Of a DNA stretch of 45,017 nucleotides, positions 16,263-23,862 are shown piece by piece. The stretch's first letter is position 1. Every line of letters starts with the position of its first letter. The notes beneath the pieces were generated by a model. The model was not told the origin of the DNA. It did no database searches and saw only the letters and a list, made by a program, of their open reading frames with translations. This DNA comes from an uncultured Bacteroides sp. (GTDB lineage: Bacteria; Bacteroidota; Bacteroidia; Bacteroidales; Bacteroidaceae): the NCBI GenBank assembly GCA_944322285.1, contig CALUOR010000027.1:1-45017 (forward strand). The letters run 5' to 3'. Position numbers and translations under genes: made by a program.

Positions 16263-18548
16263 ATGAACAAAATCGTAAGCAAGGAACATTTCTCTGAGAA
16301 GGTCTTCAAGCTGGTTGTTGAAGCGCCTCTCATCGCCCGCTCGCGCAAGGCGGGACATTTCGTCATTGTCCGCGTGGGAGAGAAGGGCGAACGCATGCCG
16401 CTCACCATTGCCGCAGCCGACCCTGTGGCTGGAACCATCACCCTGGTGGTGCAGGAAGTAGGGCTTTCGTCTACCCGCCTGTGCGAACTCAACGAGGGCG
16501 ATTACATCACCGACGTAGTAGGCCCCCTGGGACAAGCCACACATATTGAGAACTTTGGTACTGTGGTTTGTGCCGGAGGCGGCGTGGGCGTGGCTCCCAT
16601 GCTGCCCATTGTGCAAGCGTTGAAGGCGGCCGGAAACCGGGTCGTCACCGTGTTGGCCGGACGTACTAAGGAATTGATTATCTTGGAAAAGGAAATGCGC
16701 GAGAGTTCAGACGAAGTCATCATCATGACGGATGATGGTTCTTACGGTCAAAAAGGACTGGTCACTGAAGGCGTGGAGCAGGTCATTCTGCGTGAGAAGG
16801 TGGACAAGTGCTTTGCCATTGGCCCCGCCATCATGATGAAGTTCGTCTGCCTGCTGACGAAGAAATATAACATCCCTACCGATGTGTCGCTGAATACTAT
16901 TATGGTGGACGGCACGGGTATGTGCGGTGCCTGCCGCATTACCGTGGGCGGAAAGACCAAATTCGTTTGCGTGGACGGACCGGAGTTTGACGGGCATCAG
17001 GTGGACTTCGACGAGATGCTGAAGCGCATGGGGGCTTTCAAGCCCATTGAACGCGAGGAGATGCACAAACTGGAGTCCTGCCAATTGGAGCCCCAGACAG
17101 AGGACAAGACCCGCAATGCCCCTTGGCGTGTGGAGCTTCGCAAGAGCATGAAACCCAAAGAACGTACCGCCATCGAACGCGTGCAGATGCCGGAACTCGA
17201 CCCGGAATACCGTTCGCACAGCCGCAAGGAGGAAGTCAATCTGGGCTTGAACGAAGAACAGGCGTTGACTGAGGCCAAGCGTTGTTTAGACTGCGCCAAC
17301 CCCGGCTGCATGGAAGGCTGTCCCGTGGGCATCGACATTCCGCGCTTCATCAAGCACATTGAGAAGGGCGAATTCCTCGAAGCTGCCCGCACACTGAAAG
17401 AAACCAGTGCGCTGCCCGCCGTATGCGGTCGTGTCTGCCCGCAGGAGAAGCAATGTGAGTCAAAATGCATTCACCTGAAGATGGGAGAGAAGCCCGTGGC
17501 CATCGGTTACCTGGAACGCTTTGCCGCTGACTTCGAACGCGAAAGCGGACAGATTTCCGTACCTGAGATTAAAGAGAAGAACGGCATCAAAGTGGCTGTG
17601 GTAGGTTCAGGTCCCGCCGGATTGTCCTTTGCGGGTGACATGGCGAAAATGGGCTACGACGTTACTGTCTTCGAAGCCCTGCACGAGATTGGCGGCGTAC
17701 TGAAATATGGTATCCCCGAATTCCGTCTGCCCAACAAGATTGTGGACGTGGAGATAGACAACCTGGCCAAGATGGGTGTGAAGTTTGAGAAGGATTGTAT
17801 TATCGGTAAGACCTTGAGCGTGGAACAGCTGGAGCAAGACGGGTATAAAGGTGTGTTCGTGGCCAGCGGCGCCGGTCTGCCCAACTTTATGAACATTCCC
17901 GGTGAGAACTCTATCAATATCCTTTCGTCCAACGAATACCTGACCCGCGTCAACCTGATGGATGCCGCCAGCGAGGAGAGCGATACGCCCGTGCCTTTCG
18001 GCAAGCGGGTAGCCGTTATCGGCGGTGGCAATACGGCCATGGATTCCGTGCGTACTGCCCGTCGTTTGGGTGCCGAACGCGCCATTATTGTCTATCGTCG
18101 TTCCGAGGCCGAAATGCCCGCCCGCATCGAGGAGGTGAAGCATGCCAAGGAAGAAGGTGTAGAGTTCATGACTTTGCATAATCCCATCGAATACATAGCC
18201 GATGAGCAAGGCCGCGTGAAGCAAGTTGTCTTGCAAAAGATGGAGTTGGGTGAGCCGGATGCCAGCGGACGTCGTAGTCCTGTGCCCATTCCCGGCGCTA
18301 CGGAAACCATTGACATCGACTTGGCCATCGTCAGCGTAGGTGTCAGCCCCAATCCCATTGTGCCTCATTCCATTCCCGGATTGGAGTTAGGTCGTAAAGG
18401 TACTATTGCCGTGAACGAACAGATGCAGTCGTCCATCCCCACCATCTATGCCGGGGGCGACATTGTCCGCGGAGGCGCCACAGTAATCCTCGCTATGGGT
18501 GACGGACGTCGGGCGGCCGCGGCTATGGACAAGCAGCTGAGAGGATAA
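16263..18548 (+). CDS. Fused NfnA-NfnB-type NAD(P)H flavoprotein (DHOD-B NAD-binding subunit / glutamate synthase small-subunit-like)
   Basis: 761 residues in two parts. Residues 1-~280 are a ferredoxin-reductase-like FAD/NAD domain (RMPLTIAAAD, CAGGGVGVAPMLP) ending in a [2Fe-2S] cysteine cluster, CGACRITVGGKTKFVC. Residues ~330-761 resemble the glutamate synthase small subunit: two cysteine clusters for [4Fe-4S] (CLDCANPGCMEGCP and CGRVCPQEKQCESKC), an FAD Rossmann motif VAVVGSGPAGLS and an NADPH Rossmann motif VAVIGGGNTAMD. The order and cofactors match the two subunits of NfnAB, the electron-bifurcating NADH-dependent ferredoxin:NADP+ oxidoreductase, fused in one chain. No GltB large subunit or PyrD lies nearby, so an Nfn-like role is more likely than glutamate or pyrimidine synthesis. 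Confidence 0.88.
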   Translation: MNKIVSKEHFSEKVFKLVVEAPLIARSRKAGHFVIVRVGEKGERMPLTIAAADPVAGTITLVVQEVGLSSTRLCELNEGDYITDVVGPLGQATHIENFGTVVCAGGGVGVAPMLPIVQALKAAGNRVVTVLAGRTKELIILEKEMRESSDEVIIMTDDGSYGQKGLVTEGVEQVILREKVDKCFAIGPAIMMKFVCLLTKKYNIPTDVSLNTIMVDGTGMCGACRITVGGKTKFVCVDGPEFDGHQVDFDEMLKRMGAFKPIEREEMHKLESCQLEPQTEDKTRNAPWRVELRKSMKPKERTAIERVQMPELDPEYRSHSRKEEVNLGLNEEQALTEAKRCLDCANPGCMEGCPVGIDIPRFIKHIEKGEFLEAARTLKETSALPAVCGRVCPQEKQCESKCIHLKMGEKPVAIGYLERFAADFERESGQISVPEIKEKNGIKVAVVGSGPAGLSFAGDMAKMGYDVTVFEALHEIGGVLKYGIPEFRLPNKIVDVEIDNLAKMGVKFEKDCIIGKTLSVEQLEQDGYKGVFVASGAGLPNFMNIPGENSINILSSNEYLTRVNLMDAASEESDTPVPFGKRVAVIGGGNTAMDSVRTARRLGAERAIIVYRRSEAEMPARIEEVKHAKEEGVEFMTLHNPIEYIADEQGRVKQVVLQKMELGEPDASGRRSPVPIPGATETIDIDLAIVSVGVSPNPIVPHSIPGLELGRKGTIAVNEQMQSSIPTIYAGGDIVRGGATVILAMGDGRRAAAAMDKQLRG

Positions 18549-18556
18549 TTTATTCA

Positions 18557-18600
18557 TTTTTCAGGCACGGAATCATTCATACGAAAGCCGTGCCTGAAAA
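18557..18600. terminator. Bidirectional terminator between the Nfn-like gene and the metalloprotease gene
   Basis: TTTTCAGGCACGG and CCGTGCCTGAAAA form a perfect 13-bp stem with a T-run usable on the plus strand and the mirror on the minus strand. It lies between two convergent genes. Confidence 0.85.
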
Positions 18601-18618
18601 TTTATTCATTGTTTCACT

Positions 18619-20415
18619 TTACAATACGGTCAATTTCTTATAGAACACCCGTTCTCCTTTGAATACCTTTACATAATAATTTCCTGCGGGTAAGGAAGAT
18701 ATATCCATTGATACCGTGCTACTTCCTGTGGTGAAGTGTTGCGAAGTCACCGGTTGCTTGTCAGTAGTCAGAATCTGTACCGTAGAAATGCTTTCTTCCG
18801 TTCCTGAAGCCGATTGGGCAGATATGCTTCCGGCTTCATTGCTTGCGTTGGGAGCAATGGTCATGGTATTTCCCATTACATGGAGGGACAGTTCGTTGAC
18901 ATCGAATACTGTATAAGGGATAATAAAGGGCACTCCATCTACGGTGCAATCATTGGCTACGTAGATTTCCAGGTTCCCTTCGACACTTCCTCCATAGGTA
19001 GGGGTAATTTCTATGGTGTTACCATTTGGTATGCCTATCAGGTCTAATGCAAACATATCAATGTTCGGATTGGTGATGCTATTGCCGGCTTGGTCGTAAT
19101 ACTGGGTAGCCGTGAATGTCTGCGTGCCGTTACTTTCTATTTCTATGCTTCCATTGTTCATTGTATGACTGGTTTGACCGTTCTTTACATAGCTGCAGTT
19201 CCAATACAGTGTTCCTACATAGGGGGAGGTTTCACCGCTGGTTGCTTTTATCGTATTATTAGCAGGTTTCGTTTGCCCATCTGCATAGGTAACTTCTGCG
19301 GATATAGTATGTATGCCGGGTTTTAACAGTCCGATATTATTTGCTTGGAAGTTCAATACAGTGCCGGTCGTCTCATAAGTGGATTGGCTTTGAGTGCCAT
19401 ATTGATCCCAATAGGTAGAATTGACCGTCCATGTCACACTGCTGATCGCTTCGTTTCCCTCTACATTGACATTGTAGAGTCCATTAGTACAGAAGTGGGT
19501 AGGTCCTTCAATGGTAGCATCTCCTCCTTTTAACGCATTCTTCAAAATACTTTCTCGATCGATGTAGTCGTGCATTCTGGCAAATTGGTCTTCTGTAAAA
19601 TAGTCTCTGCAATGGTGAGCATAACTCATTATATTATTAGGATCCGGATGGTATATATCTCCATTGGCATCTGTATCCATTATTATATAATTACACCAGC
19701 CCATTTCAGGATAAAATCTCAAATCGGGATCGGCAGGAGTATCCACAATATAATCTCCCGCTACAGCCGCATTACTGCCATCTACCAACTCAGGTGTACC
19801 TTCTTCAACAGGACTCGTTCCGTGATGAGTGTGATATAATCCCAAACAATGCCCTACTTCATGTGCTGTTGTCAATTCATCATAATAGTCTCCATGAATA
19901 GCGCACGCTGTAGAAGGAATATCTTGTGCACGACCGCTATATGGTCCATCGCAATTACTTACTACATAAATATCAATAGCTTCTGCATGTCCATTTATGC
20001 TAAAAAGTTGGTCTGTCGCCTCTTTAGTAAGTATTATTCTATTTAACGAAGTATTGTCAATATATTCCGTACCGTATAATTCAAATCCAATATTACCTTC
20101 GGCATAATATAGATTCAGATTAGAAATAATATTACTTGCTACGGTTTCTACATTCAAAGGGCCGTTCCCGGACGAATCTCTGGTGACATGAACAAAAACA
20201 TTAAATACTCTTTGGGGAAATTCAGCTGTGCTTCTTGTTTGTGCTGAGAAGATCCATGAAGGAGGTGGTGGAGCAGGTGTACCACATATAGCTTGTTCTG
20301 TTGTTGTAACACTGCGCGTTTGAGTAGCATCTGTGTCCTCTATCGTCCAATTCACTGCTTCTTCGCATCCAAATAATACAAAGCTTACTAAAAATAGAAA
20401 TGCAATCTTTTTCAT
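18619..20415 (-). CDS. Lipoprotein metalloprotease, M43 (pappalysin-like), with T9SS-like C-terminal domain
   Basis: 598 residues. A lipoprotein signal ends at Cys17 (VSFVLFGC). The zinc site HEVGHCLGLYH (185-195) has the full metzincin HExxHxxGxxH pattern. It is followed by a Cys-rich stretch and the Met-turn NIMSY (261-265), as in M43 peptidases. Residues ~300-510 look like beta-sandwich modules. The last ~55 residues (VQILTTDKQPV...SSLPAGNYYVKVFKGERVF) resemble the type-A sorting domain of the type IX secretion system. An N-terminal lipobox with such a C-terminus is unusual. It is the last gene of a three-gene unit after two small lipoproteins (31-base gap). Substrate is unknown. Confidence 0.85.
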   Translation of the reverse strand: MKKIAFLFLVSFVLFGCEEAVNWTIEDTDATQTRSVTTTEQAICGTPAPPPPSWIFSAQTRSTAEFPQRVFNVFVHVTRDSSGNGPLNVETVASNIISNLNLYYAEGNIGFELYGTEYIDNTSLNRIILTKEATDQLFSINGHAEAIDIYVVSNCDGPYSGRAQDIPSTACAIHGDYYDELTTAHEVGHCLGLYHTHHGTSPVEEGTPELVDGSNAAVAGDYIVDTPADPDLRFYPEMGWCNYIIMDTDANGDIYHPDPNNIMSYAHHCRDYFTEDQFARMHDYIDRESILKNALKGGDATIEGPTHFCTNGLYNVNVEGNEAISSVTWTVNSTYWDQYGTQSQSTYETTGTVLNFQANNIGLLKPGIHTISAEVTYADGQTKPANNTIKATSGETSPYVGTLYWNCSYVKNGQTSHTMNNGSIEIESNGTQTFTATQYYDQAGNSITNPNIDMFALDLIGIPNGNTIEITPTYGGSVEGNLEIYVANDCTVDGVPFIIPYTVFDVNELSLHVMGNTMTIAPNASNEAGSISAQSASGTEESISTVQILTTDKQPVTSQHFTTGSSTVSMDISSLPAGNYYVKVFKGERVFYKKLTVL

Positions 20416-20446
20416 AATTTATCGTTTTTATGGTTAGTTCTTAAGG

Positions 20447-20833
20447 TTATTCAATCTCATAAATATCTGCTACGTAATAATACATTACTACGGGATATTC
20501 TTCGTATGGCAGACCTGAAATATGGTGATTAACATCATAAAGAGTCAGTTTTACTGTGAATGTTTTCTCTATATATTCTATTTCGTCAAGCGAAATATTG
20601 TTGGGGAAGCTTTTAATTTTAATCTCAGCTCCTTCACCTCTATCCATATTAATCACAGGTAATTTAGTTCCTAAATACCAAGTCTCATCTTCATTGTAAA
20701 CATGACCAGTGAGTTTCACAGGTTCTTCAATCGTCTTTCCCGGAATCTGCAAGTCTTCGTACTCATCATCCGAACAGGCCACAAACAGCAGCGGCACTAC
20801 GAAAAGCAATAGTAAGTTTACAATCTTTTTCAT
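20447..20833 (-). CDS. Small lipoprotein, paralogue 1 of a tandem pair
   Basis: 128 residues. The lipoprotein signal ends at Cys20, followed by SDDEYEDLQIPG, an acidic surface-export-type start. The mature part of ~108 residues is beta-rich and ends MYYYVADIYEIE. It matches the gene at 20870 nearly identically over the first ~33 codons but only loosely afterwards (ITFTVKL-like strand and YYYVADIY end conserved). It sits between its paralogue and the metalloprotease gene. I do not recognise the family. It may be a surface binding protein or a partner of the protease. Confidence 0.75.
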   Translation of the reverse strand: MKKIVNLLLLFVVPLLFVACSDDEYEDLQIPGKTIEEPVKLTGHVYNEDETWYLGTKLPVINMDRGEGAEIKIKSFPNNISLDEIEYIEKTFTVKLTLYDVNHHISGLPYEEYPVVMYYYVADIYEIE

Positions 20834-20869
20834 AGATAATCGTTTTAAAAGTTAATATTCAGCTCATTC

Positions 20870-21277
20870 TTAAGCATAGTCAATGTCATAAATATCAGCT
20901 ACATAATAATAGATTGTACCGACATATTCTTGATATGGAGAGAGGGGCTTGTCGTGCTCAATACGATAAAGAATCAGCTTAACAGTAAATGTATGCCCAC
21001 CATAATCAAGATTCAGTAAGTTCTCAAGCGAATCATCAGAGAAAACATTTCTAATTTTGATTTCAGTAGCCTCTTTACTGGGATCTAAATTCAAAATTGA
21101 ATTTAAATCAGCGATTAAAAACCAAGTCCCATTTACATAATCAACAGAACCAGTTACTTCCACAGTTCCATTAATCGTTCTTCCCGGAATCTGCAAGTCT
21201 TCGTACTCATCATCCGAACAGGCCACAAACAGCAGCGGCACTACGAAAAGCAATAGTAATTTTACAATTTTTTTCAT
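20870..21277 (-). CDS. Small lipoprotein, paralogue 2 of a tandem pair
   Basis: 135 residues from MKKIVKLLLLFVVPLLF; an upstream in-frame ATG would give a poor, non-secretory N-terminus. The lipobox is FVAC, then SDDEYEDLQIPG. It is first in the operon, with a 36-base gap to paralogue 1. The mature domain retains HTFTVKLILY and the terminal YYYVADIYDID seen in paralogue 1. A TATCTTTG box 142-149 bases upstream and a strong leader hairpin precede it. Function is unknown. Confidence 0.75.
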   Translation of the reverse strand: MKKIVKLLLLFVVPLLFVACSDDEYEDLQIPGRTINGTVEVTGSVDYVNGTWFLIADLNSILNLDPSKEATEIKIRNVFSDDSLENLLNLDYGGHTFTVKLILYRIEHDKPLSPYQEYVGTIYYYVADIYDIDYA

Positions 21278-21344
21278 AAGACAATTTGTTCTAATAGTTA
21301 ATAGTAGGTTTATTTTCGGCTGCATAATCATTATTCAATAGAGG

Positions 21345-21403
21345 AAATCCTTGTAAAAAATAGGAATACGCACATCCCATATCTTCCCTATTTTTAAGGA
21401 TTT
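21345..21403 (-). promoter_or_regulatory. Strong hairpin in the leader of the lipoprotein/metalloprotease operon
   Basis: An arm at 21345-21366 (AAATCCTT, AAAAAATAGG, AA) pairs with an arm at 21384-21403 (TTCCCTATTTTT then AAGGATTT) over about 18 bp with one small bulge. It lies between the minus-strand -7 box (21419-21426) and the first start codon (21277). It could be an attenuator, an mRNA-stabilising 5' structure or a DNA-level operator. Confidence 0.55.
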
Positions 21404-21410
21404 AAATCTG

Positions 21411-21426
21411 TACCTTTGCAAAGATA
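21411..21426. promoter_or_regulatory. Back-to-back -7 boxes
   Basis: The sequence TACCTTTGCAAAGATA is TAnnTTTG on the plus strand (21411-21418) abutting TAnnTTTG on the minus strand (TATCTTTG, 21419-21426). The minus-strand box suits the lipoprotein operon starting at 21277. The plus-strand box has no gene for 1 kb and would transcribe the non-coding region that follows. Confidence 0.55.
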
Positions 21427-21528
21427 ATCAGAATTTTGCTAAAAATTTCCTGATTGTTTATGTTTTGCAACACTAAATACCATAAAATAAGTCGCTAAGT
21501 AAGTGAACAAGATTAGTTTGTATTATAA

Positions 21529-21629
21529 GCGCACGGGGTGCGCAGTTACGAGCTATAGGCTACAAGTGGCTGCGCATAGTATACTCAGTAACTTTACTCG
21601 TAACTTGTAGCTGCGGGGCTCCGCCCCGC
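21529..21629. other. Structured non-coding stretch with two perfect GC hairpins
   Basis: It contains GCGCAC-GGG-GTGCGC (21529-21543) and GCGGGGC-TCC-GCCCCGC (21613-21629). Between them GTTACGAGC...GGCTACAAG is mirrored by CTCGTAACTTGTAGC. No ORF is credible. It lies downstream of the plus-strand box at 21411 and just before the dispersed element at 21641. It is possibly an RNA or a repeat-derived relic. Confidence 0.45.
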
Positions 21630-21640
21630 TAAAGTATCAC

Positions 21641-22035
21641 TTTGTCACTTGTAACACTTTGTATTTCCTAATCGCCGAGAATCGCTTGTTTCGGAGCGAA
21701 GGACGGGTCGGCCGGAACGGACGGATTTTGAAATTGCTTATTCATTTATATTCAGCTGGATAGAGTTTTATTTGCGAGAATGCTTACAAATTCTAGAAGT
21801 GAAAATTTGTCAATAATAAGGGTGTTTAAATTAAAATTTACTATTTTTAGCAGACAAAGGGAATATTGCCTCAGAAACACCACACTATTTGTTCCCGGTG
21901 AGCGCGGAGGTTCACTCCAACCGGTTAAGTGTTACGTACCCGACACTTCGCTCGTTGGGAGCAACCTGCGCAGTGATTTTGCGGACGCATAATTATGCAT
22001 TTCTTTTTCATCGTTTTTTGTAAAATGAGGAGTCT
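21641..22035 (+). repeat. Dispersed ~400-bp non-coding element, copy 1
   Basis: It aligns end to end with 35739-36138. Shared blocks include TTTGTCACT, ACTTTGTATTTCCTAA, GAGAATCG, TTGTTTCGGAGCGA, a TTATATTCAG stretch, TTACAAATTCTAGAA, GTTAAGTGTTA and CGGACGC. The copies have diverged but keep the block order. The 70-codon frame inside is not preserved in the other copy, so I treat it as non-coding. Boundaries are approximate. Confidence 0.7.
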
Positions 22036-22307
22036 GTAAAAGCACGTGAAAGCAGCGCTTTCTGACAGCAAACACGCCAAACAGCGAGCAATATGACAAT
22101 CTTTTATAAGTAGGCTTCCTTATGTCGGGCAGTGTCCGGCTATATCCGCCGATTCAGTTTTCCATAATATCGGCTATATTCTGTAACAAATGATACGGAT
22201 TATTTCAAATAGGTTACAAAACGTTTGCAAAACGACTTATGTGCTATCTTGTTCTTGACGTAAATCAAAAAAGGAGGGGGAGAACGCATGTTTTCTTTCG
22301 CTTTGTT
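22036..22307. other. Intergenic stretch with no gene seen
   Basis: AT-rich, with no credible ORF on either strand. It contains only weak inverted repeats (for example CGCCGAT ... ATCGGC near 22148-22173). It ends at the promoter of the small secreted protein gene. Confidence 0.5.
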
Positions 22308-22337
22308 TTTGTGTTATAAAACATGTTTTTACCTTTG
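22308..22337 (+). promoter_or_regulatory. Promoter of the 22456 gene
   Basis: TTTG at 22308-22311, an 18-base spacer, then TACCTTTG at 22330-22337: one of the best matches in the window to the Bacteroidetes -33/-7 promoter. The spacer holds a perfect palindrome AAAACATGTTTT (22318-22329). The leader holds two more: CCTAACGTTAGG (22358-22369) and TATTAGCGCTAATA (22390-22403). Confidence 0.75.
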
Positions 22338-22455
22338 CAGCGGTAAAAAGATGAAGACCTAACGTTAGGCACAAAATGTTTTCAATAGGTATTAGCGCTA
22401 ATAGAGTATTAGAGATTAGTTTTTAGGATTAACAAATTTAAAAAAGTTAGGTATT

Positions 22456-22815
22456 ATGAAACGTTTAGGATTAACATTAGTGGCAGCGTTCTGCCTGATG
22501 GCTGCGTCTTTCGCAGCGGGTAACCAACCGGTAGCCGAGTCAGCAAAGTGGGATGGCAACATCAATGTGACTAAATTGAGCCAATATCTGAAACTGAACG
22601 GCAAGCAGCAAGAGGAAGTGGCAAACATTTGCATGTATTTTGATGAGCAGATGTTGCGTGCCACGAACGCGAGGAAAAATCGCGAAGAGAAGGTGCGTAA
22701 GGCCGTTTATGGTAACTTAAAGCTGATGAAGCAGACGTTGGACGAGAAGCAATATGCTGATTACGCCAAAGTGTTGAACGTGACCTTGCGCAACAAGGGC
22801 ATTGAGGTGAAATAA
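22456..22815 (+). CDS. Small secreted helical protein of unknown function
   Basis: 119 residues. A signal peptide covers residues 1-21 (MKRLGLTLVAAFCLMAASFAA) with an AxA-type cleavage site and no lipobox. The mature part is charged and predicted all-helical (KLSQYLKLNGKQQEEVANIC, then RKNREEKVRKAVYGNLKLMK and DEKQYADYAKVLNV). It loosely resembles periplasmic Spy/CpxP-like helical proteins, but I see no LTxxQ motif pair, so I do not assign that family. It has its own promoter with three palindromes and its own terminator. Confidence 0.75.
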   Translation: MKRLGLTLVAAFCLMAASFAAGNQPVAESAKWDGNINVTKLSQYLKLNGKQQEEVANICMYFDEQMLRATNARKNREEKVRKAVYGNLKLMKQTLDEKQYADYAKVLNVTLRNKGIEVK

Positions 22816-22847
22816 AGGAAAGTCATTATTTTGTTTATAATGTAAGT

Positions 22848-22880
22848 AAAGGCGCGGAATTCACATTCTGCGCCTTTCAT
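22848..22880. terminator. Terminator between the 22456 gene and the convergent LytTR gene
   Basis: AAAGGCGCGGAAT pairs with ATTCTGCGCCTTT (one mismatch) around a TCAC loop, usable on both strands. A second stem, TGGCAGA/TCTGCCA (22888-22916), lies nearer the LytTR gene stop and may serve it. Confidence 0.8.
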
Positions 22881-22969
22881 TGTAATGTGGCAGACGTTTC
22901 AGAAAAACATCTGCCAGCACCCTAACCTAACACTAATTTTATATTGATGGATGAGTCGCTCCTTGGCTT

Positions 22970-23725
22970 TCACAAGCAGAAGCGCTCTTGCAGTTTCTTC
23001 TTGTACTTTTTCGATACCAGCAATTCTGTCACCTGGTCGAAGGGCGGATACATCACGCAGTGATTGTCCTTTATTAGCATCAGGTAGTCTAAGTTGATGA
23101 TGTAGGACTGATGTATCTGTATGAAGTTGGGCAGATTGGACGTTATCTGGTCGGCCGTGATGCCCCTGCGCAAGGTCAGGGGGGCTTCGTGGGTGAAGAT
23201 TACTTCCCATATCTTACGATCGGAGCAGTAGCGGAAGAATCCTATTTCGGCCGAGCGGAGTACACGCATGTCGTTCGTGGGGGTGAATACCATGAACGAT
23301 TGTCCGGCGGGGATATGAGCTATGTTGCGCATTTCGGGCTGAGTGGTCAGTCGTTTTTGTTGCTGGCGGAAACGTTCCAGTATGTTGTTCAGCTCTTCGT
23401 CATCGAAGGGTTTCAGCAGGTAGTCGAAGGCCGACTCGCGTATGGCCTGAATCATGTACTTGTCGTAGGCGGTGTAGAATACTACCTTCATGGGCCAAGT
23501 CACGTCATCGCGAATTTCTTGCAGCAGCTCCATGCCGGTCATGTCGGGCAACTCCACGTCCAGAAACAGCAAGTCGGGCCGGGTCTCCATAATCTGCTTC
23601 TTGCCTTGCCGGGCGTTGCGTGCCACGGCCTCGGGCAGGAAGTCCGGCTGGTTGCTCAGTGCAGTGCTCAGGTTCTCCAGCGACAGCTCGTCATCGTCCA
23701 CTATGACTATCTTGTATAGATACAT
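22970..23725 (-). CDS. LytTR-family response regulator
   Basis: 251 residues from MYLYKIVIVDDDE; a longer in-frame extension has no receiver homology. The N-terminal receiver domain has the acidic pocket DDD (10-12), phospho-acceptor Asp56 (LLFLDVELPDMTG), a switch Thr/Ala region (VVFYTAYDKY) and the invariant Lys in LLKPFDD. The C-terminal ~100 residues form a LytTR DNA-binding domain (RGITADQITSNLPN, FIQIHQSYIINLDY). It partners the histidine kinase gene directly upstream (137-base gap). Target genes are unknown. Confidence 0.92.
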   Translation of the reverse strand: MYLYKIVIVDDDELSLENLSTALSNQPDFLPEAVARNARQGKKQIMETRPDLLFLDVELPDMTGMELLQEIRDDVTWPMKVVFYTAYDKYMIQAIRESAFDYLLKPFDDEELNNILERFRQQQKRLTTQPEMRNIAHIPAGQSFMVFTPTNDMRVLRSAEIGFFRYCSDRKIWEVIFTHEAPLTLRRGITADQITSNLPNFIQIHQSYIINLDYLMLIKDNHCVMYPPFDQVTELLVSKKYKKKLQERFCL

Positions 23726-23862
23726 GAAAAAATGCTTTTGTTTTCTGCGGGTGAAGATAAAAATTATCTTTGTGAGTTGCAAAACCCGGAAGTACGGAAA
23801 ATGCACTATATGTGCGAAAAGCCGTACTATCGTGTCGAAATTTGTAACTAAAGCATCTAATT

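Noticed and set aside
21780-21992. 70-codon plus-strand frame inside element copy 1
   Set aside because: The frame is not preserved in copy 2 of the element and lacks a family match.
23765-23772. Plus-strand TATCTTTG between the response regulator and kinase genes
   Set aside because: It would only give antisense RNA into the kinase. A single 8-base match is expected occasionally by chance, so I do not call a promoter.
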